In this document: positions 31,701-40,290 of the stretch, in pieces | How positions within the stretch are numbered: position 1 is the first letter of the stretch | Layout of the letters: every line of letters starts with the position of its first letter | Assembly (NCBI RefSeq): GCF_902170785.1 | Contig: NZ_CABHYG010000011.1 | Location: 124,001 to 188,000, forward strand | Reading direction: 5' to 3' | DNA: 64,000 nt | Source: Yersinia proxima | GTDB taxonomy: Bacteria > Pseudomonadota > Gammaproteobacteria > Enterobacterales > Enterobacteriaceae | Notes under the pieces: generated by a model | Databases searched by the model: none | What the model was told of the DNA's origin: nothing | Seen by the model: only the letters and a program-made list of their open reading frames with translations | Translations under genes and position numbers: made by a program

Positions 31701-33188
31701 GGAAAGCACGGCAAATGGGGTGTCATCACCCATTGAACCTGTCGCTTCCTGACCAATTTCACCCAGCACGCGGATGACTTGATCCAGCTCTTCACTGCTG
31801 TAACCGAATTGCTTTTGATAGGTTTCGAGCTGTGAGTCATCTAACTGGCGGCTACCTACCTGATCTTCTGGCAGATCTTCAAACGGCACCAGGCGCTTAA
31901 CGTTCTTCTCCATCCACTCTTTATACGGATGGCGGCTTTTCAGATCGTTATCTGTTTCGGCGGAATGTAGGATCTTGCCGCTGCGGGTGTCGATAACCAT
32001 CAGTTCGCCGGGGCCAACACGGCCTTTCTCCACCACTTCATCGGGCTGGTAATCCCAGATACCGACTTCAGAAGCGCAGGTAATGAGTTTATCTTTGGTG
32101 ATGACATAGCGCGCCGGGCGCAGGCCATTACGGTCAAGGTTACAGGCAGCATAGCGGCCATCTGACATCACAATCCCGGCCGGGCCATCCCATGGCTCCA
32201 TATGCATGGAGTTGAAGTCAAAGAAGGCGCGCAGGTCGGTATCCATATCCGGGTTGTTCTGCCAGGCCGGTGGTACTAACAGACGCATAGCACGAATCAA
32301 GTCCATCCCGCCACTGAGGAACAGCTCCAGCATGTTATCCAGTGAACTGGAGTCCGAGCCGGTCTCATTGACGAAAGGAGCTGCATCCTGCAAATCGGGG
32401 ATTAATGGCGTTTTGAATTTGTAAGCACGTGCCCGTGCCCATTGGCGATTACCGGCGATGGTATTGATTTCGCCATTGTGCGCCAGATAACGGAACGGCT
32501 GAGCCAGTGGCCAGCGCGGCACGGTGTTGGTTGAAAAGCGTTGATGGAACAGGCAAATAGCCGATTCCATGCGCAGATCAGCCAAATCAAGATAAAAACG
32601 AGGCAGATCCGCAGGCATACATAAGCCTTTATAGATCGTGACCAGGTTTGAGAAACTACAAACGTAGAAATCCTTGTCGTTTGCAATGCGTTTCTCAATA
32701 CGGCGACGCGCCACAAACAGGCGGCGTTCCATATCACGTGGACGCCAGCCCGCAGGGGCGTTCACAAAAATTTGTTCAATCCGAGGCAGGGAGGAGAGGG
32801 CGATTTCACCAAGAACATCCGGGTTGGTCGGCACTTCGCGCCAGCCGATAATCGACAGCGTTTCGTTTTGCAATTCTTCTTCTACAATGCGGCGGCTTGC
32901 CTTGGCGAGTTCTTCGTCCTGACTGAGAAACATCATGCCAACGGCATAGTTTTTGGCCAAACGCCATCCGCGTTCTTCTGCGACCATCCGGAAAAAACGA
33001 TCCGGTTTTTGTAATAGCAGGCCACAGCCGTCGCCGGTCTTGCCATCAGCAAGTATCGCGCCACGGTGTTGCATGCGGGCCAGTGCGTGTATTGCGGTAC
33101 GCACGACCTTATGGCTAGGTTCGCCTTCTATGTGGGCGATTAGGCCGAAACCACAGTTGTCCCTCTCAAGGGATTTATCGTACAACAT
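28728..33188 (-). CDS. gltB: glutamate synthase (NADPH) large chain
   Basis: A 1486-residue precursor. It starts MLYDKSLERDNCGFGL, and processing before Cys12 exposes the N-terminal nucleophile of the class II glutaminase domain (about 12-430). The FMN/synthase domain has the 3Fe-4S cysteines in CKYLRICHLNNC, and the C-terminal beta-helix domain is present. The ATG at 33188 has GGGGAGG upstream. The frame is open to 33338, but the extra 50 residues lack a better start. Ammonia is channelled to 2-oxoglutarate to give glutamate. Confidence 0.97.
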   Translation of the reverse strand: MLYDKSLERDNCGFGLIAHIEGEPSHKVVRTAIHALARMQHRGAILADGKTGDGCGLLLQKPDRFFRMVAEERGWRLAKNYAVGMMFLSQDEELAKASRRIVEEELQNETLSIIGWREVPTNPDVLGEIALSSLPRIEQIFVNAPAGWRPRDMERRLFVARRRIEKRIANDKDFYVCSFSNLVTIYKGLCMPADLPRFYLDLADLRMESAICLFHQRFSTNTVPRWPLAQPFRYLAHNGEINTIAGNRQWARARAYKFKTPLIPDLQDAAPFVNETGSDSSSLDNMLELFLSGGMDLIRAMRLLVPPAWQNNPDMDTDLRAFFDFNSMHMEPWDGPAGIVMSDGRYAACNLDRNGLRPARYVITKDKLITCASEVGIWDYQPDEVVEKGRVGPGELMVIDTRSGKILHSAETDNDLKSRHPYKEWMEKNVKRLVPFEDLPEDQVGSRQLDDSQLETYQKQFGYSSEELDQVIRVLGEIGQEATGSMGDDTPFAVLSSGPRIIYDYFRQQFAQVTNPPIDPLREAHVMSLATSIGREMNVFCEAEGQAHRLSFKSPILLFSDFQQLTTLEGEHYRADRLDLTFDPAETDLEQAVLALCEEAERKVRDGAVMLVLSDRAIAPNRLPVPAPMAVGAVQTRLVEKNLRCDANIIVETASARDPHHFAVLLGFGATAIYPYLAYESLAKLVDTQAIDKKYRDVMLNYRNGINKGLYKIMSKMGISTVASYRCAKLFEAVGLHRDLTNLCFQGVVSRIGGASFSDFQQDLQNLSKRAWLKRKPLDQGGLLKFVHNGEYHAYNPDVVSTLQTAVHSGEYSDYQVYAKLVNERPIATLRDLLAIKPQGTPIPVDQVEPAESLFKRFDTAAMSIGALSPEAHESLAIAMNSLGGFSNSGEGGEDPARYGTNKVSRIKQVASGRFGVTPAYLVNADVIQIKVAQGAKPGEGGQLPGDKVTPYIAKLRYSVPGVTLISPPPHHDIYSIEDLAQLIFDLKQVNPKAMISVKLVSEPGVGTIATGVAKAYADLITIAGYDGGTGASPLSSVKYAGCPWELGLVETQQALVANGLRHKIRLQVDGGLKTGVDIVKAAILGAESFGFGTGPMVALGCKYLRICHLNNCATGVATQDEKLRRDHYHGLPERVVNYFQFIARETREIMAELGVSQLVDLIGRTDMLIELDGISAKQNKLDLSPMLKTATPHPGKALYCTENNPPFDKGLLNKELLAQAEPYIEAKQSKTFYFDIRNTDRSVGAALSGAIATKHGDQGLATDPIKAYFSGTAGQSFGVWNAGGVELTLTGDANDYVGKGMAGGRIAVRPPVGSNFRSHEASIVGNTCLYGATGGKLFAAGRAGERFAVRNSGAITVVEGIGDNGCEYMTGGIVCVLGRTGINFGAGMTGGFAYVLDEDGEFRKRVNPELVEVLDVDQLAIHEEHLRGLITEHVQLTGSSRGEEILANWPEWVTKFALVKPKSSDVKALLGHRSRSAAELRVQAQ

Positions 33189-33321
33189 ATCAGTGAACCT
33201 CCCCAGGCTCTGCGAGACTCTCACAAACCGACTCCAGAAGGCCATCTCGACATCAGGCGGGTTGGGCTGACAGGCGCGTATTTCGCGGCAAATCTGCTTT
33301 TCCGCCCTCCGGCAATGGCCT

Positions 33322-33412
33322 CTTGTGACGGTTCTCACAAGTGGTATAAGACTTGTTTTAAGAGGGAGTCTTAAATTACTGCATAATTATGACTAGACGT
33401 TTGCCCGTCTAG
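33322..33412. promoter_or_regulatory. three inverted repeats upstream of gltB
   Basis: Three perfect 7-bp inverted repeats occur within 91 bp: CTTGTGA-CGGTTC-TCACAAG (33322-33341), TAAGACT/AGTCTTA (33347-33353 and 33367-33373) and CTAGACG-TTTGCC-CGTCTAG (33393-33412). The last contains AGACGTTT, a 7/8 match to the MetJ met box AGACGTCT. They lie 134 to 224 bp upstream of the gltB start, where gltB regulation would be expected. No convincing gltB promoter was identified. Confidence 0.5.
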
Positions 33413-33508
33413 AAAGCTTCCAGCGGACTTCCAACTTAGCGAGAAAGAATACTCAGGTCAAATATAGGCTTAAGAACTATCTTTAAGGTAATAAAGAGGT
33501 TTATCACA

Positions 33509-33577
33509 ATGAAAAGTATATATTTATTGGCATTTTTGCTCGCTTCAATGCTTCATTGGATAGGCGGCAAAGTGTGA
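33509..33577 (+). CDS. possible 22-residue hydrophobic small protein
   Basis: A short ORF, MKSIYLLAFLLASMLHWIGG plus KV, begins with ATG 8 bp after AGAGGT. Residues 4-18 are strongly hydrophobic, as in single-helix small membrane proteins. It lies in the 697-bp gltB-yhcC gap, divergent from gltB and codirectional with yhcC. No homologue is recognised and no clear promoter was seen, so it may be chance. The rest of the gap (33578-33885) holds a TATAAT at 33769-33774 that may belong to the yhcC promoter, and nothing else I can name. Confidence 0.4.
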   Translation: MKSIYLLAFLLASMLHWIGGKV

Positions 33578-33885
33578 GCTGTCTCACTATAGTGCAATCG
33601 ACAAATCTCTGCACCATGCTAGTGCTGGCGGGGATTGTAGAGTCATATGCTGCTTGAATTATATTTTTTGGTGTTTAACACTATTTTTCACTGAATTGTA
33701 ATAGAAGCGCTAACAGCTGGGAGGAAATAAGAAAATTTAATCATCGGTCAAGTGATTTTATTTGCATTTATAATGAATGGTTATGCGAAGTTGCACCCAA
33801 GGGCTTGGGAGTTGATCTCTGTCATCGCGAATTATATCGCTAGCGGGTAGCCTAAAGCTCTTTTTTGACAGGCAGTGCCAAGATT

Positions 33886-34788
33886 ATGCAGTTGCAGCAA
33901 TTAGTCAATATGTTTGGTGCGGATTTACAGCGCCGCTATGGTGAAAAAATTCATAAACTCACGCTACACGGCGGGTTTAGCTGCCCTAATCGTGACGGAA
34001 CTTTGGGGCGTGGTGGCTGCACTTTTTGTAATGTGGCTTCATTTGCAGATGAACAAATGCAGCAACAGGGCATTGCGCAGCAATTGGCGGAGCAAGCTAA
34101 AAAAGCCAATCGGGCAAAACGCTACCTGGCTTACTTCCAGGCCTATACCAGTACTTATGCAGAGGTCAATGCGCTGGCGGTGATGTATGAGCAAGCATTG
34201 GCAGAAGTTGACATTGTCGGCTTGTGTGTGGGAACCCGGCCAGATTGTGTGCCGGACGCGGTATTGGATTTATTAAGCGGCTATCACCAGCAAGGTTATG
34301 AAGTCTGGCTAGAGCTGGGGCTACAGACTGCCAATGATAAAACCCTCAAACGCATTAACCGTGGTCATGATTTTGCCTGCTACCAACAAACAGCCCGTCG
34401 CGCTCGTGCCCGAGGATTAAAAGTGTGCTGCCATTTGATTGTCGGCCTACCCGGTGAGGAGCAGGCGCAGTGCATGGAAACATTGGAGAAAGTGGTGGTC
34501 ACTGGTGTTGATGGGATAAAACTGCATCCACTGCATATCGTCGAGGGCAGTATTATGGCCAAAGCATGGCGAGCAGGGCGGTTATCAGAGTTGGCGCTGG
34601 ATGAATATGTGCTCACCGCCGGTGAAATGATCCGCCACACGCCCGCTGACATTGTCTATCACCGGATTTCTGCCAGCGCCCGTAGACCAACTCTACTTGC
34701 GCCATTGTGGTGCGCGAATCGCTGGACCGGTATGAATGAGCTGAATAATTATATGCTGGCCCATGGCGGGCAGGCCTCTGCGCTGTGA
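33886..34788 (+). CDS. yhcC: radical SAM protein YhcC
   Basis: A 300-residue radical SAM family protein of unassigned substrate. Cysteines for the [4Fe-4S] cluster are in FSCPNRDGTLGRGGCTFCN, with spacing CX11CX2C. The GLCVGTRPDCVPD and ELGLQTANDKTLKRINRGH segments are typical of this Elp3-like subgroup. The ATG at 33886 gives the family N-terminus MQLQQLVNMFG; the frame opens with a TTG at 33865. It is upstream of arcB, as in E. coli. Confidence 0.93.
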   Translation: MQLQQLVNMFGADLQRRYGEKIHKLTLHGGFSCPNRDGTLGRGGCTFCNVASFADEQMQQQGIAQQLAEQAKKANRAKRYLAYFQAYTSTYAEVNALAVMYEQALAEVDIVGLCVGTRPDCVPDAVLDLLSGYHQQGYEVWLELGLQTANDKTLKRINRGHDFACYQQTARRARARGLKVCCHLIVGLPGEEQAQCMETLEKVVVTGVDGIKLHPLHIVEGSIMAKAWRAGRLSELALDEYVLTAGEMIRHTPADIVYHRISASARRPTLLAPLWCANRWTGMNELNNYMLAHGGQASAL

Positions 34789-34918
34789 TCGGCTACTGCG
34801 CGTTGTTTCTCAATCTCTCATTGTGATTTGCAATCTTTTCCACACTTCTAAGCAAGCCATCTTATCTCAGCCCAGTTTTGCGGTATGATTTATCAGATAA
34901 ACACAGACAGGGGTTGCT

Positions 34919-37255
34919 ATGAAGCAAATCAGGGTATTAGCCCAGTACTACGTTGATTTAATGGTTAAGTTAGGACTGGTTCGCTTCTCACTGCTGCTGG
35001 CCTCTGTGCTGGTGTTACTGGCCATGGTGGTTCAGATGGCGGTGACATTCGTATTGAGTGGCTCGGTGGAAACCCTCGATCTGGTACGCTCCATTTTCTT
35101 TGGGCTGCTGATAACCCCATGGGCAGTGTATTTCCTGTCGGTGGTAGTTGAGCAACTGGAAGAGTCGCGTCAGCGCCTATCTCGGTTGGTTGATAAACTT
35201 GAAGTGATGCGTTATCGCGATTTGGAGCTGAATAAGCAACTGACGGAAAACATTGCTCAACTCAATCAGGAAATTGTCGAACGTGAAAAAGCGGAGAAAG
35301 CTCACCTGCAAGTGGTCGATAAACTGAAAGAAGAGATGGGGCACCGAGAGCAGGCGCAGGTTGAGTTAGGGCAACAGTCGGCTTTATTGCGCTCTTTTTT
35401 GGATGCTTCACCGGATTTGGTTTATTACCGCAACGAAGATAATGAGTTCTCCGGTTGCAACCGGGCGATGGAACTACTGACTGGCAAAAGTGAGAAACAG
35501 TTGGTCGGCTTGACTCCCAAAGATGTCTATGCACCGGACATCGCTGAAAAAGTCATGGAAACCGATGAGAAAGTTTTCCGTCACAATGTTTCTCTGACCT
35601 ATGAGCAGTGGTTGGTGTATCCCGATGGCCGTAAAGCCTGTTTTGAATTGCGGAAAGTACCGTTTTATGACCGAGTCGGTAAACGACATGGGCTGATGGG
35701 GTTTGGGCGCGATATAACCGAGCGTAAGCGTTACCAGGACGCGTTGGAGAATGCCAGTAGGGATAAGACGACTTTCATCTCAACCATCAGCCATGAGCTG
35801 CGGACGCCGCTTAATGGCATTGTAGGCCTAAGTCGCATCCTGTTAGACACCGAATTAGACAGCGAACAACTAAAATACCTGAAAACTATTCATGTCAGTG
35901 CGATCACTCTCGGTAATATCTTCAACGATATTATAGAGATGGATAAGTTGGAGCGACGTAAAGTTCAGTTAGATAATCAACCGATTGATTTCACTGGATT
36001 TATGGCGGATTTAGAGAACCTTTCTGGCCTATTGGTACAACCGAAAGGGCTGAAGTTCATTATGGAACCACAGTTGCCATTGCCGGAGAAAGTGATTACC
36101 GATGGCACCCGCTTGCGCCAGATTTTGTGGAACTTAATCGGCAACGCAGTGAAGTTCACCCAGCAAGGGGAGATAGTGGTGCGGGTTCGGCGTGAGAATA
36201 ACGATTGCTTGATTTTCGAAGTGGAAGATTCCGGTATGGGGATCCCTGAAGACGAGCAGGACAAGATTTTCGCCATGTATTATCAGGTAAAAGACAGTAA
36301 TGGTGGCCGTCCGGCAACCGGTACGGGCATTGGGCTGGCGGTGTCTAAACGTCTGGCGCAAAGCATGGGTGGTGATATCACGGTAAAAAGCACTCAAGGC
36401 GCCGGTTCATGTTTTACTCTGACCATTAAAGCCCCCGCCGTGCAGGCCGCGTCTAGCGCCCCGTCAGGCGACGATACCCCGCTCCCTGCTCTTCACATAT
36501 TGCTGGTGGAGGATATCGAGCTGAATGTCATTGTTGCGCGCTCAGTGTTGGAAAAACTGGGCAACAGTGTCGAGGTGGCGATGAATGGCCATGACGCCTT
36601 GGCGATGTTCAAACCAGATGATTTTGATTTAGTGCTGCTGGATATTCAATTGCCCGATATGAGTGGGTTGGATATCGCCCGCCAAATCAGGGCTGATTAT
36701 GGGCAGCAATCTTTACCGCCATTGGTAGCCTTGACCGCTAACGTGCTTAAAGACAAAAAAGAGTATTTAGATGCCGGAATGGATGATGTGCTGAGTAAGC
36801 CGTTATCAGTTCCTGCGCTCACGGCCATGATTAAGCAATTCTGGGATCATAAGCCTTCTTCTGCCGCTAAAAAACAGGAACACATTGTGATGCAAACCCA
36901 TGAATCGTTACTTGATACTGCCATGCTGGAACAATACATCGATTTGGTTGGTCCACAATTAATTCATCAAAGTCTGGAAATGTTTGAACAAATGATGCCG
37001 AGCTATTTGGCGGTATTGGATTCAAATATGACGGCGCGAGATCAAAAGGGTATTACGGAGGAAGCGCATAAAATTAAAGGAGCAGCTGGCTCCGTTGGTT
37101 TGCGTCATATCCAGCAACTTGCACAGCAAATTCAAACCCCGACACTGCCAGCATGGTGGGATAACGTGCAAGATTGGGTCGATGAATTGAAATCAGAATG
37201 GCGTAATGATGTTCAGGTGTTACGTGAGTGGGCGGCAGAAGCTGAAAAAAAATAA
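34919..37255 (+). CDS. arcB: aerobic respiration control sensor kinase ArcB
   Basis: A 778-residue tripartite hybrid kinase. Two transmembrane helices (about 22-48 and 58-77) are followed by a coiled coil, a PAS domain containing C180 and C241 (the quinone redox-switch cysteines of E. coli), HisKA with H292 in SHELRTPLNG, an ATPase domain, a receiver with the aspartate in LLLDIQLPD, and an Hpt domain with EEAHKIKGAAGSVG. It phosphorylates ArcA when quinones are reduced. Its last codons (GAA AAA AAA TAA) are antisense to the ArcZ terminator T-run. Confidence 0.98.
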   Translation: MKQIRVLAQYYVDLMVKLGLVRFSLLLASVLVLLAMVVQMAVTFVLSGSVETLDLVRSIFFGLLITPWAVYFLSVVVEQLEESRQRLSRLVDKLEVMRYRDLELNKQLTENIAQLNQEIVEREKAEKAHLQVVDKLKEEMGHREQAQVELGQQSALLRSFLDASPDLVYYRNEDNEFSGCNRAMELLTGKSEKQLVGLTPKDVYAPDIAEKVMETDEKVFRHNVSLTYEQWLVYPDGRKACFELRKVPFYDRVGKRHGLMGFGRDITERKRYQDALENASRDKTTFISTISHELRTPLNGIVGLSRILLDTELDSEQLKYLKTIHVSAITLGNIFNDIIEMDKLERRKVQLDNQPIDFTGFMADLENLSGLLVQPKGLKFIMEPQLPLPEKVITDGTRLRQILWNLIGNAVKFTQQGEIVVRVRRENNDCLIFEVEDSGMGIPEDEQDKIFAMYYQVKDSNGGRPATGTGIGLAVSKRLAQSMGGDITVKSTQGAGSCFTLTIKAPAVQAASSAPSGDDTPLPALHILLVEDIELNVIVARSVLEKLGNSVEVAMNGHDALAMFKPDDFDLVLLDIQLPDMSGLDIARQIRADYGQQSLPPLVALTANVLKDKKEYLDAGMDDVLSKPLSVPALTAMIKQFWDHKPSSAAKKQEHIVMQTHESLLDTAMLEQYIDLVGPQLIHQSLEMFEQMMPSYLAVLDSNMTARDQKGITEEAHKIKGAAGSVGLRHIQQLAQQIQTPTLPAWWDNVQDWVDELKSEWRNDVQVLREWAAEAEKK

Positions 37256-37304
37256 CCCCGACCGAGGCCGGGGTGCGCGAATACTGCGCCAACACCAGGG
37301 AAAT
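37245..37304 (-). ncRNA. arcZ: ArcZ small RNA, conserved 3' (processed) region
   Basis: The minus strand from 37304 reads ATTTCCCTGGTGTTGGCGCA then GTATTCGCGCACCCCGGCCT and a CCCCG/CGGGG terminator hairpin ending in TTTTTTTT at 37252-37245. This matches the Hfq-binding, RNase E-processed 3' part of E. coli ArcZ, including the seed region, and it occupies the same place (arcB-elbB gap, opposite strand). The terminator overlaps the arcB stop codon. The 5' portion known from E. coli is not recognisable: an ERIC begins 12 bp upstream of the conserved segment. Confidence 0.92.
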
Positions 37305-37315
37305 CGTCAACCTGC

Positions 37316-37442
37316 AATACCCGTCATACTTCAAGTTGCATGTGCGTTGGCTGCTTTCGTTCACCCCAGTCACTTACTGATGTAAGCTCTTGGGGATTCG
37401 CTCAGTTGCCGCCTTCCTGTAACTCGAATTATTTAGGATATA
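37316..37442. repeat. ERIC element directly upstream of the ArcZ core
   Basis: Starts ATACCCGTCATACTTCAAGT and ends CGAATTATTTAGGATATA, with core TCACCCCAGTCACTTACTGATG/TAAGCTCTTGGGGATTC. If ArcZ is transcribed from a promoter beyond 37442, the whole ERIC is part of the primary transcript. The remaining gap to elbB (37443-37620) is AT-rich; a weak minus-strand candidate promoter (TTGTAA, 17 bp, GCTATG) lies near 37505-37535. Confidence 0.92.
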
Positions 37443-37620
37443 ATAATTTCGATTTCGAGTGGATTTGCAGGTTGTTAGGATTCTTCCATACATCATACAA
37501 GCAACAACATAGCAAATGTAAGCGCTCTTGTTACAAGATTCATTAAAATATGTGATAGAGATTCGTCTTTGTCACTAGAACGGGTTAAGCAATTGACAGA
37601 GTGAGAAAAGGAGAGGCGTG

Positions 37621-38274
37621 ATGAAAACAGTCGGTGTAGTGCTTAGCGGATGTGGTGTTTTCGATGGCGCTGAGATACATGAATCTGTCTTAACTATATT
37701 GGCATTGGATCGTGCAGGGGCACGTGTTCTATTCTTCGCACCAGATAAACCACAACTCCATGTTATTAATCACCTTACTGGTGAAGAAGTCGCCGAACAA
37801 CGGAATGTTTTAGCAGAATCCGCACGTATTGCCCGTGGCCTGATTAAGCCACTTTCCTCCGCCAATTCAGAGGACTTGGATGCCCTTATTGTCCCTGGTG
37901 GCTTTGGCGCGGCAAAGAACCTCAGCGATTTTGCTGCTAAGGGTTCTGAATGTTCTATTGATCCAGATTTATATAAGCTAACGCAATCAATGCATAAGGC
38001 AAACAAACCAATTGGGTTTATGTGTATTTCTCCCGTTATGCTACCAAAGTTATTAGGTCGGCCTGTTCGTCTAACAATTGGTAACGATCCCGATACCATT
38101 GAGGCGATTGAAATTATGGGGGGAGAGCATGTTATTTGTCCTGCTGATGACGTAGTGGTCGATGCAGAGAATAAAGTGGTCACAACACCCGCCTATATGT
38201 CAGCAAAATCAATTTCTGAAGCAGCAAAAGGGATTGATAAGCTGGTGGCGAAGGTGCTGGATTTAACCGAATGA
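37621..38274 (+). CDS. elbB: isoprenoid biosynthesis glyoxalase ElbB
   Basis: A 217-residue DJ-1/PfpI-superfamily protein with reported glyoxalase activity. The nucleophile cysteine is in [10 protein letters not shown], and the acidic partner is in GAEIHESV near residue 20. The start ATG at 37621 has AAGGAG 8 bases upstream; a GTG just before it is in frame. It overlaps mtgA by 4 bp (ATGA), so the two are translationally coupled. Confidence 0.95.
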   Translation: MKTVGVVLSGCGVFDGAEIHESVLTILALDRAGARVLFFAPDKPQLHVINHLTGEEVAEQRNVLAESARIARGLIKPLSSANSEDLDALIVPGGFGAAKNLSDFAAKGSECSIDPDLYKLTQSMHKANKPIGFMCISPVMLPKLLGRPVRLTIGNDPDTIEAIEIMGGEHVICPADDVVVDAENKVVTTPAYMSAKSISEAAKGIDKLVAKVLDLTE

Positions 38275-38996
38275 TATCAGCCCGCCGCGGATTAAATTGG
38301 CTTTGGTATTGGGGAAAACGGGCTGTCATTGGCATTATTGCCCTATGGTTGGCCGGTATTTTGATTTTTGCTTTCCTACCGGTTCCGTTTTCCATGGTCA
38401 TGATTGAAAGGCAACTCAGCGCCTGGCTGACCGGCGATTTTTCTTATGTCGCACACTCTGATTGGGTGCCGATGGATGAGATTTCACCTTATATGGCGCT
38501 GGCGGTGATGGCTGCTGAAGATCAAAAATTCCCCGAGCATTGGGGCTTTGATGTCAGCGCTATAGAGTCAGCGTTAGTTCATAATCAGCGCAACCAAAAC
38601 CGTATCCGCGGTGCTTCGACTTTATCGCAACAAACCGCCAAAAATCTGTTCCTGTGGGATGGGCGTAGCTGGGTGCGCAAAGGGCTGGAAGTCGGATTGA
38701 CTGCCGGTATTGAGTTGGTGTGGACCAAGCGGCGTATTTTAACGGTTTATTTGAATATCGCGGAGTTTGGTGACGGTATTTTTGGCGTAGAAGCGGCTGC
38801 TCGCCATTTCTTCAATAAACCGGCCAGTAAATTGAGCGCATCAGAAGCCGCTCTATTAGCCGCAGTGCTGCCCAATCCATTGCGTTTTAAGGTGAATGCA
38901 CCATCAGGTTATGTTATTTCCCGCCAACAGTGGATTTTGCGCCAAATGCGGCAATTGGGTGGGAAAGAGTTTATACAAGTAAATGATTTAGATTAG
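38271..38996 (+). CDS. mtgA: monofunctional peptidoglycan glycosyltransferase MtgA
   Basis: A 241-residue inner-membrane enzyme that polymerises lipid II. One N-terminal transmembrane helix (about 19-40) precedes a GT51 domain with the catalytic glutamate E83 in [10 protein letters not shown] and the motifs [16 protein letters not shown] and [15 protein letters not shown]. There is no transpeptidase domain. It forms an operon with elbB. Confidence 0.97.
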   Translation: MISARRGLNWLWYWGKRAVIGIIALWLAGILIFAFLPVPFSMVMIERQLSAWLTGDFSYVAHSDWVPMDEISPYMALAVMAAEDQKFPEHWGFDVSAIESALVHNQRNQNRIRGASTLSQQTAKNLFLWDGRSWVRKGLEVGLTAGIELVWTKRRILTVYLNIAEFGDGIFGVEAAARHFFNKPASKLSASEAALLAAVLPNPLRFKVNAPSGYVISRQQWILRQMRQLGGKEFIQVNDLD

Positions 38997-39004
38997 AACG
39001 TAAA

Positions 39005-39030
39005 ATGGGCCTGGATTTCTCCCGGCCCAT
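39005..39030 (-). terminator. terminator of the dolP/diaA unit
   Basis: ATGGGCC (39005-39011) pairs with GGCCCAT (39024-39030). On the minus strand the stem is followed by TTTTACG, so it fits the end of dolP. mtgA converges here. Confidence 0.6.
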
Positions 39031-39058
39031 AATAGGATTGCTCTTTCTAACTAACTAA

Positions 39059-39634
39059 TTATTTTACAATGGTAAATGCAGTAGTCACATGCTTAACACC
39101 ACTGACCTGACTGGCTATCTGAGCGGCTGATTGCCCTTCTTGTTGAGTCACCAGGCCCAACAGGAACACTTCGCCATTCTCAGTGGTCACTTTTACATTG
39201 GAGGATTTAACCGAGTCTGCGGTCAGTAATTGTGACCGGACTTTGGTGGTAATCCAGGTATCCATTGATGCAGTGGTCAGATCGACCGGTTTACCCAGGC
39301 GCATCTCGTTATACACTTCTGTGGCACCATCAACACCAGCCGCAATTTGCTTGGCGCGGTTAGACAGCTCAGCAGTTGGCGATTGCCCGGTCAGCAAAAC
39401 TTTCCCTTGATAAGCGGTCACAACAAAGCGTGTTTGGCTCTTTATCTGCTGATCTTTGCTCAGCGCATTGACGACTCTGGCTTCAAGTGTGCCATCGTCA
39501 ACCTGAGTGCCGACAGAACGAGGGTCTGTGGCAGATTTAGTTGCAACGGCCGCGCTGCCAACCACGACAGCACCGACACAACCTTGTAATAGCAGGGCGC
39601 TGAATAGCATGGCAAAAATATAACCAACCTTCAT
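39059..39634 (-). CDS. dolP: outer-membrane lipoprotein DolP
   Basis: A 191-residue lipoprotein (formerly YraP) that binds anionic phospholipids at division sites and supports envelope integrity and BAM function. The signal peptide ends in the lipobox LLQGC with the lipidated C19. Two BON domains follow (about 45-115 and 120-190). The ATG at 39634 gives the E. coli length; the frame is open further upstream into diaA. It follows diaA closely. Confidence 0.96.
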   Translation of the reverse strand: MKVGYIFAMLFSALLLQGCVGAVVVGSAAVATKSATDPRSVGTQVDDGTLEARVVNALSKDQQIKSQTRFVVTAYQGKVLLTGQSPTAELSNRAKQIAAGVDGATEVYNEMRLGKPVDLTTASMDTWITTKVRSQLLTADSVKSSNVKVTTENGEVFLLGLVTQQEGQSAAQIASQVSGVKHVTTAFTIVK

Positions 39635-39644
39635 TCGTGCTCCT

Positions 39645-40235
39645 TTAATCGTCCTGATGTGGAAATAGAGTGTTATCAATTAAGTCACACAAGCAATTCA
39701 CTGTCAGCATGTGTAATTCTTGAACCCGAGCGCTACGATGCGAAGGTATGCGGATTTCAACATCCTGCTGACCTAGCAGGCCAGCCAGTTCACCACCATC
39801 ATAACCTGTCAGTGCAACAATGGTCATATCACGGGTGACTGCGGCTTCGACCGCTTTCACAATATCACGGCTATTGCCACGAGTGGAAATTGCAAGCAAA
39901 ACATCACCGGCATGACCCAGCGCACGCACCTGTTTGGCATAGACTTCATCATGCAAACGATCATTGGCGATGGCTGTCAAAACAACATTATCAGCATTCA
40001 GTGCTATTGCAGGCAGGCTTGGTCGTTCTGTTTCAAAACGGTTTATCATGCTGGCCGCAAAGTGTTGCGCGTTAGCCGCAGAAGTCCCATTACCGCAGCA
40101 GAGAATTTTATTGCCGTTGAGCAGTGACTGAACCAACGTCATTGCTGCGCGGGATATGGCATCGGGCAGCGCCTCAGCCGCGGCAATCTGGGTTTGAATA
40201 CTTTCTGTAAAGCAACCTTTGATTCTATCCAACAC
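39645..40235 (-). CDS. diaA: DnaA initiator-associating protein DiaA
   Basis: A 196-residue SIS-fold protein that forms tetramers and promotes DnaA assembly on oriC. The SIS motif [12 protein letters not shown] is at residues 47-58, with [13 protein letters not shown] later. The start is a GTG at 40235 that aligns with the E. coli N-terminus; the next codon is TTG, so no ATG is available. It lies between yraN and dolP, as in E. coli. Confidence 0.95.
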   Translation of the reverse strand: MLDRIKGCFTESIQTQIAAAEALPDAISRAAMTLVQSLLNGNKILCCGNGTSAANAQHFAASMINRFETERPSLPAIALNADNVVLTAIANDRLHDEVYAKQVRALGHAGDVLLAISTRGNSRDIVKAVEAAVTRDMTIVALTGYDGGELAGLLGQQDVEIRIPSHRSARVQELHMLTVNCLCDLIDNTLFPHQDD

Positions 40236-40290
40236 GTTGATTTAACTCGCTTAATATTTAAAATTTCGGTAGGAAACCGAAGAAAAATCA

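Noticed and set aside
33189-33338. 50-residue N-terminal extension of gltB
   Set aside because: The ATG at 33188 has a strong ribosome site and gives the expected short propeptide before Cys12; the extension has no better start signal, although some similarity to longer E. coli annotations leaves slight doubt.
37074-37373. 99-codon minus-strand ORF across ArcZ and the ERIC
   Set aside because: It joins translated ERIC sequence to ArcZ and the arcB antisense strand; the sRNA explains the conservation.
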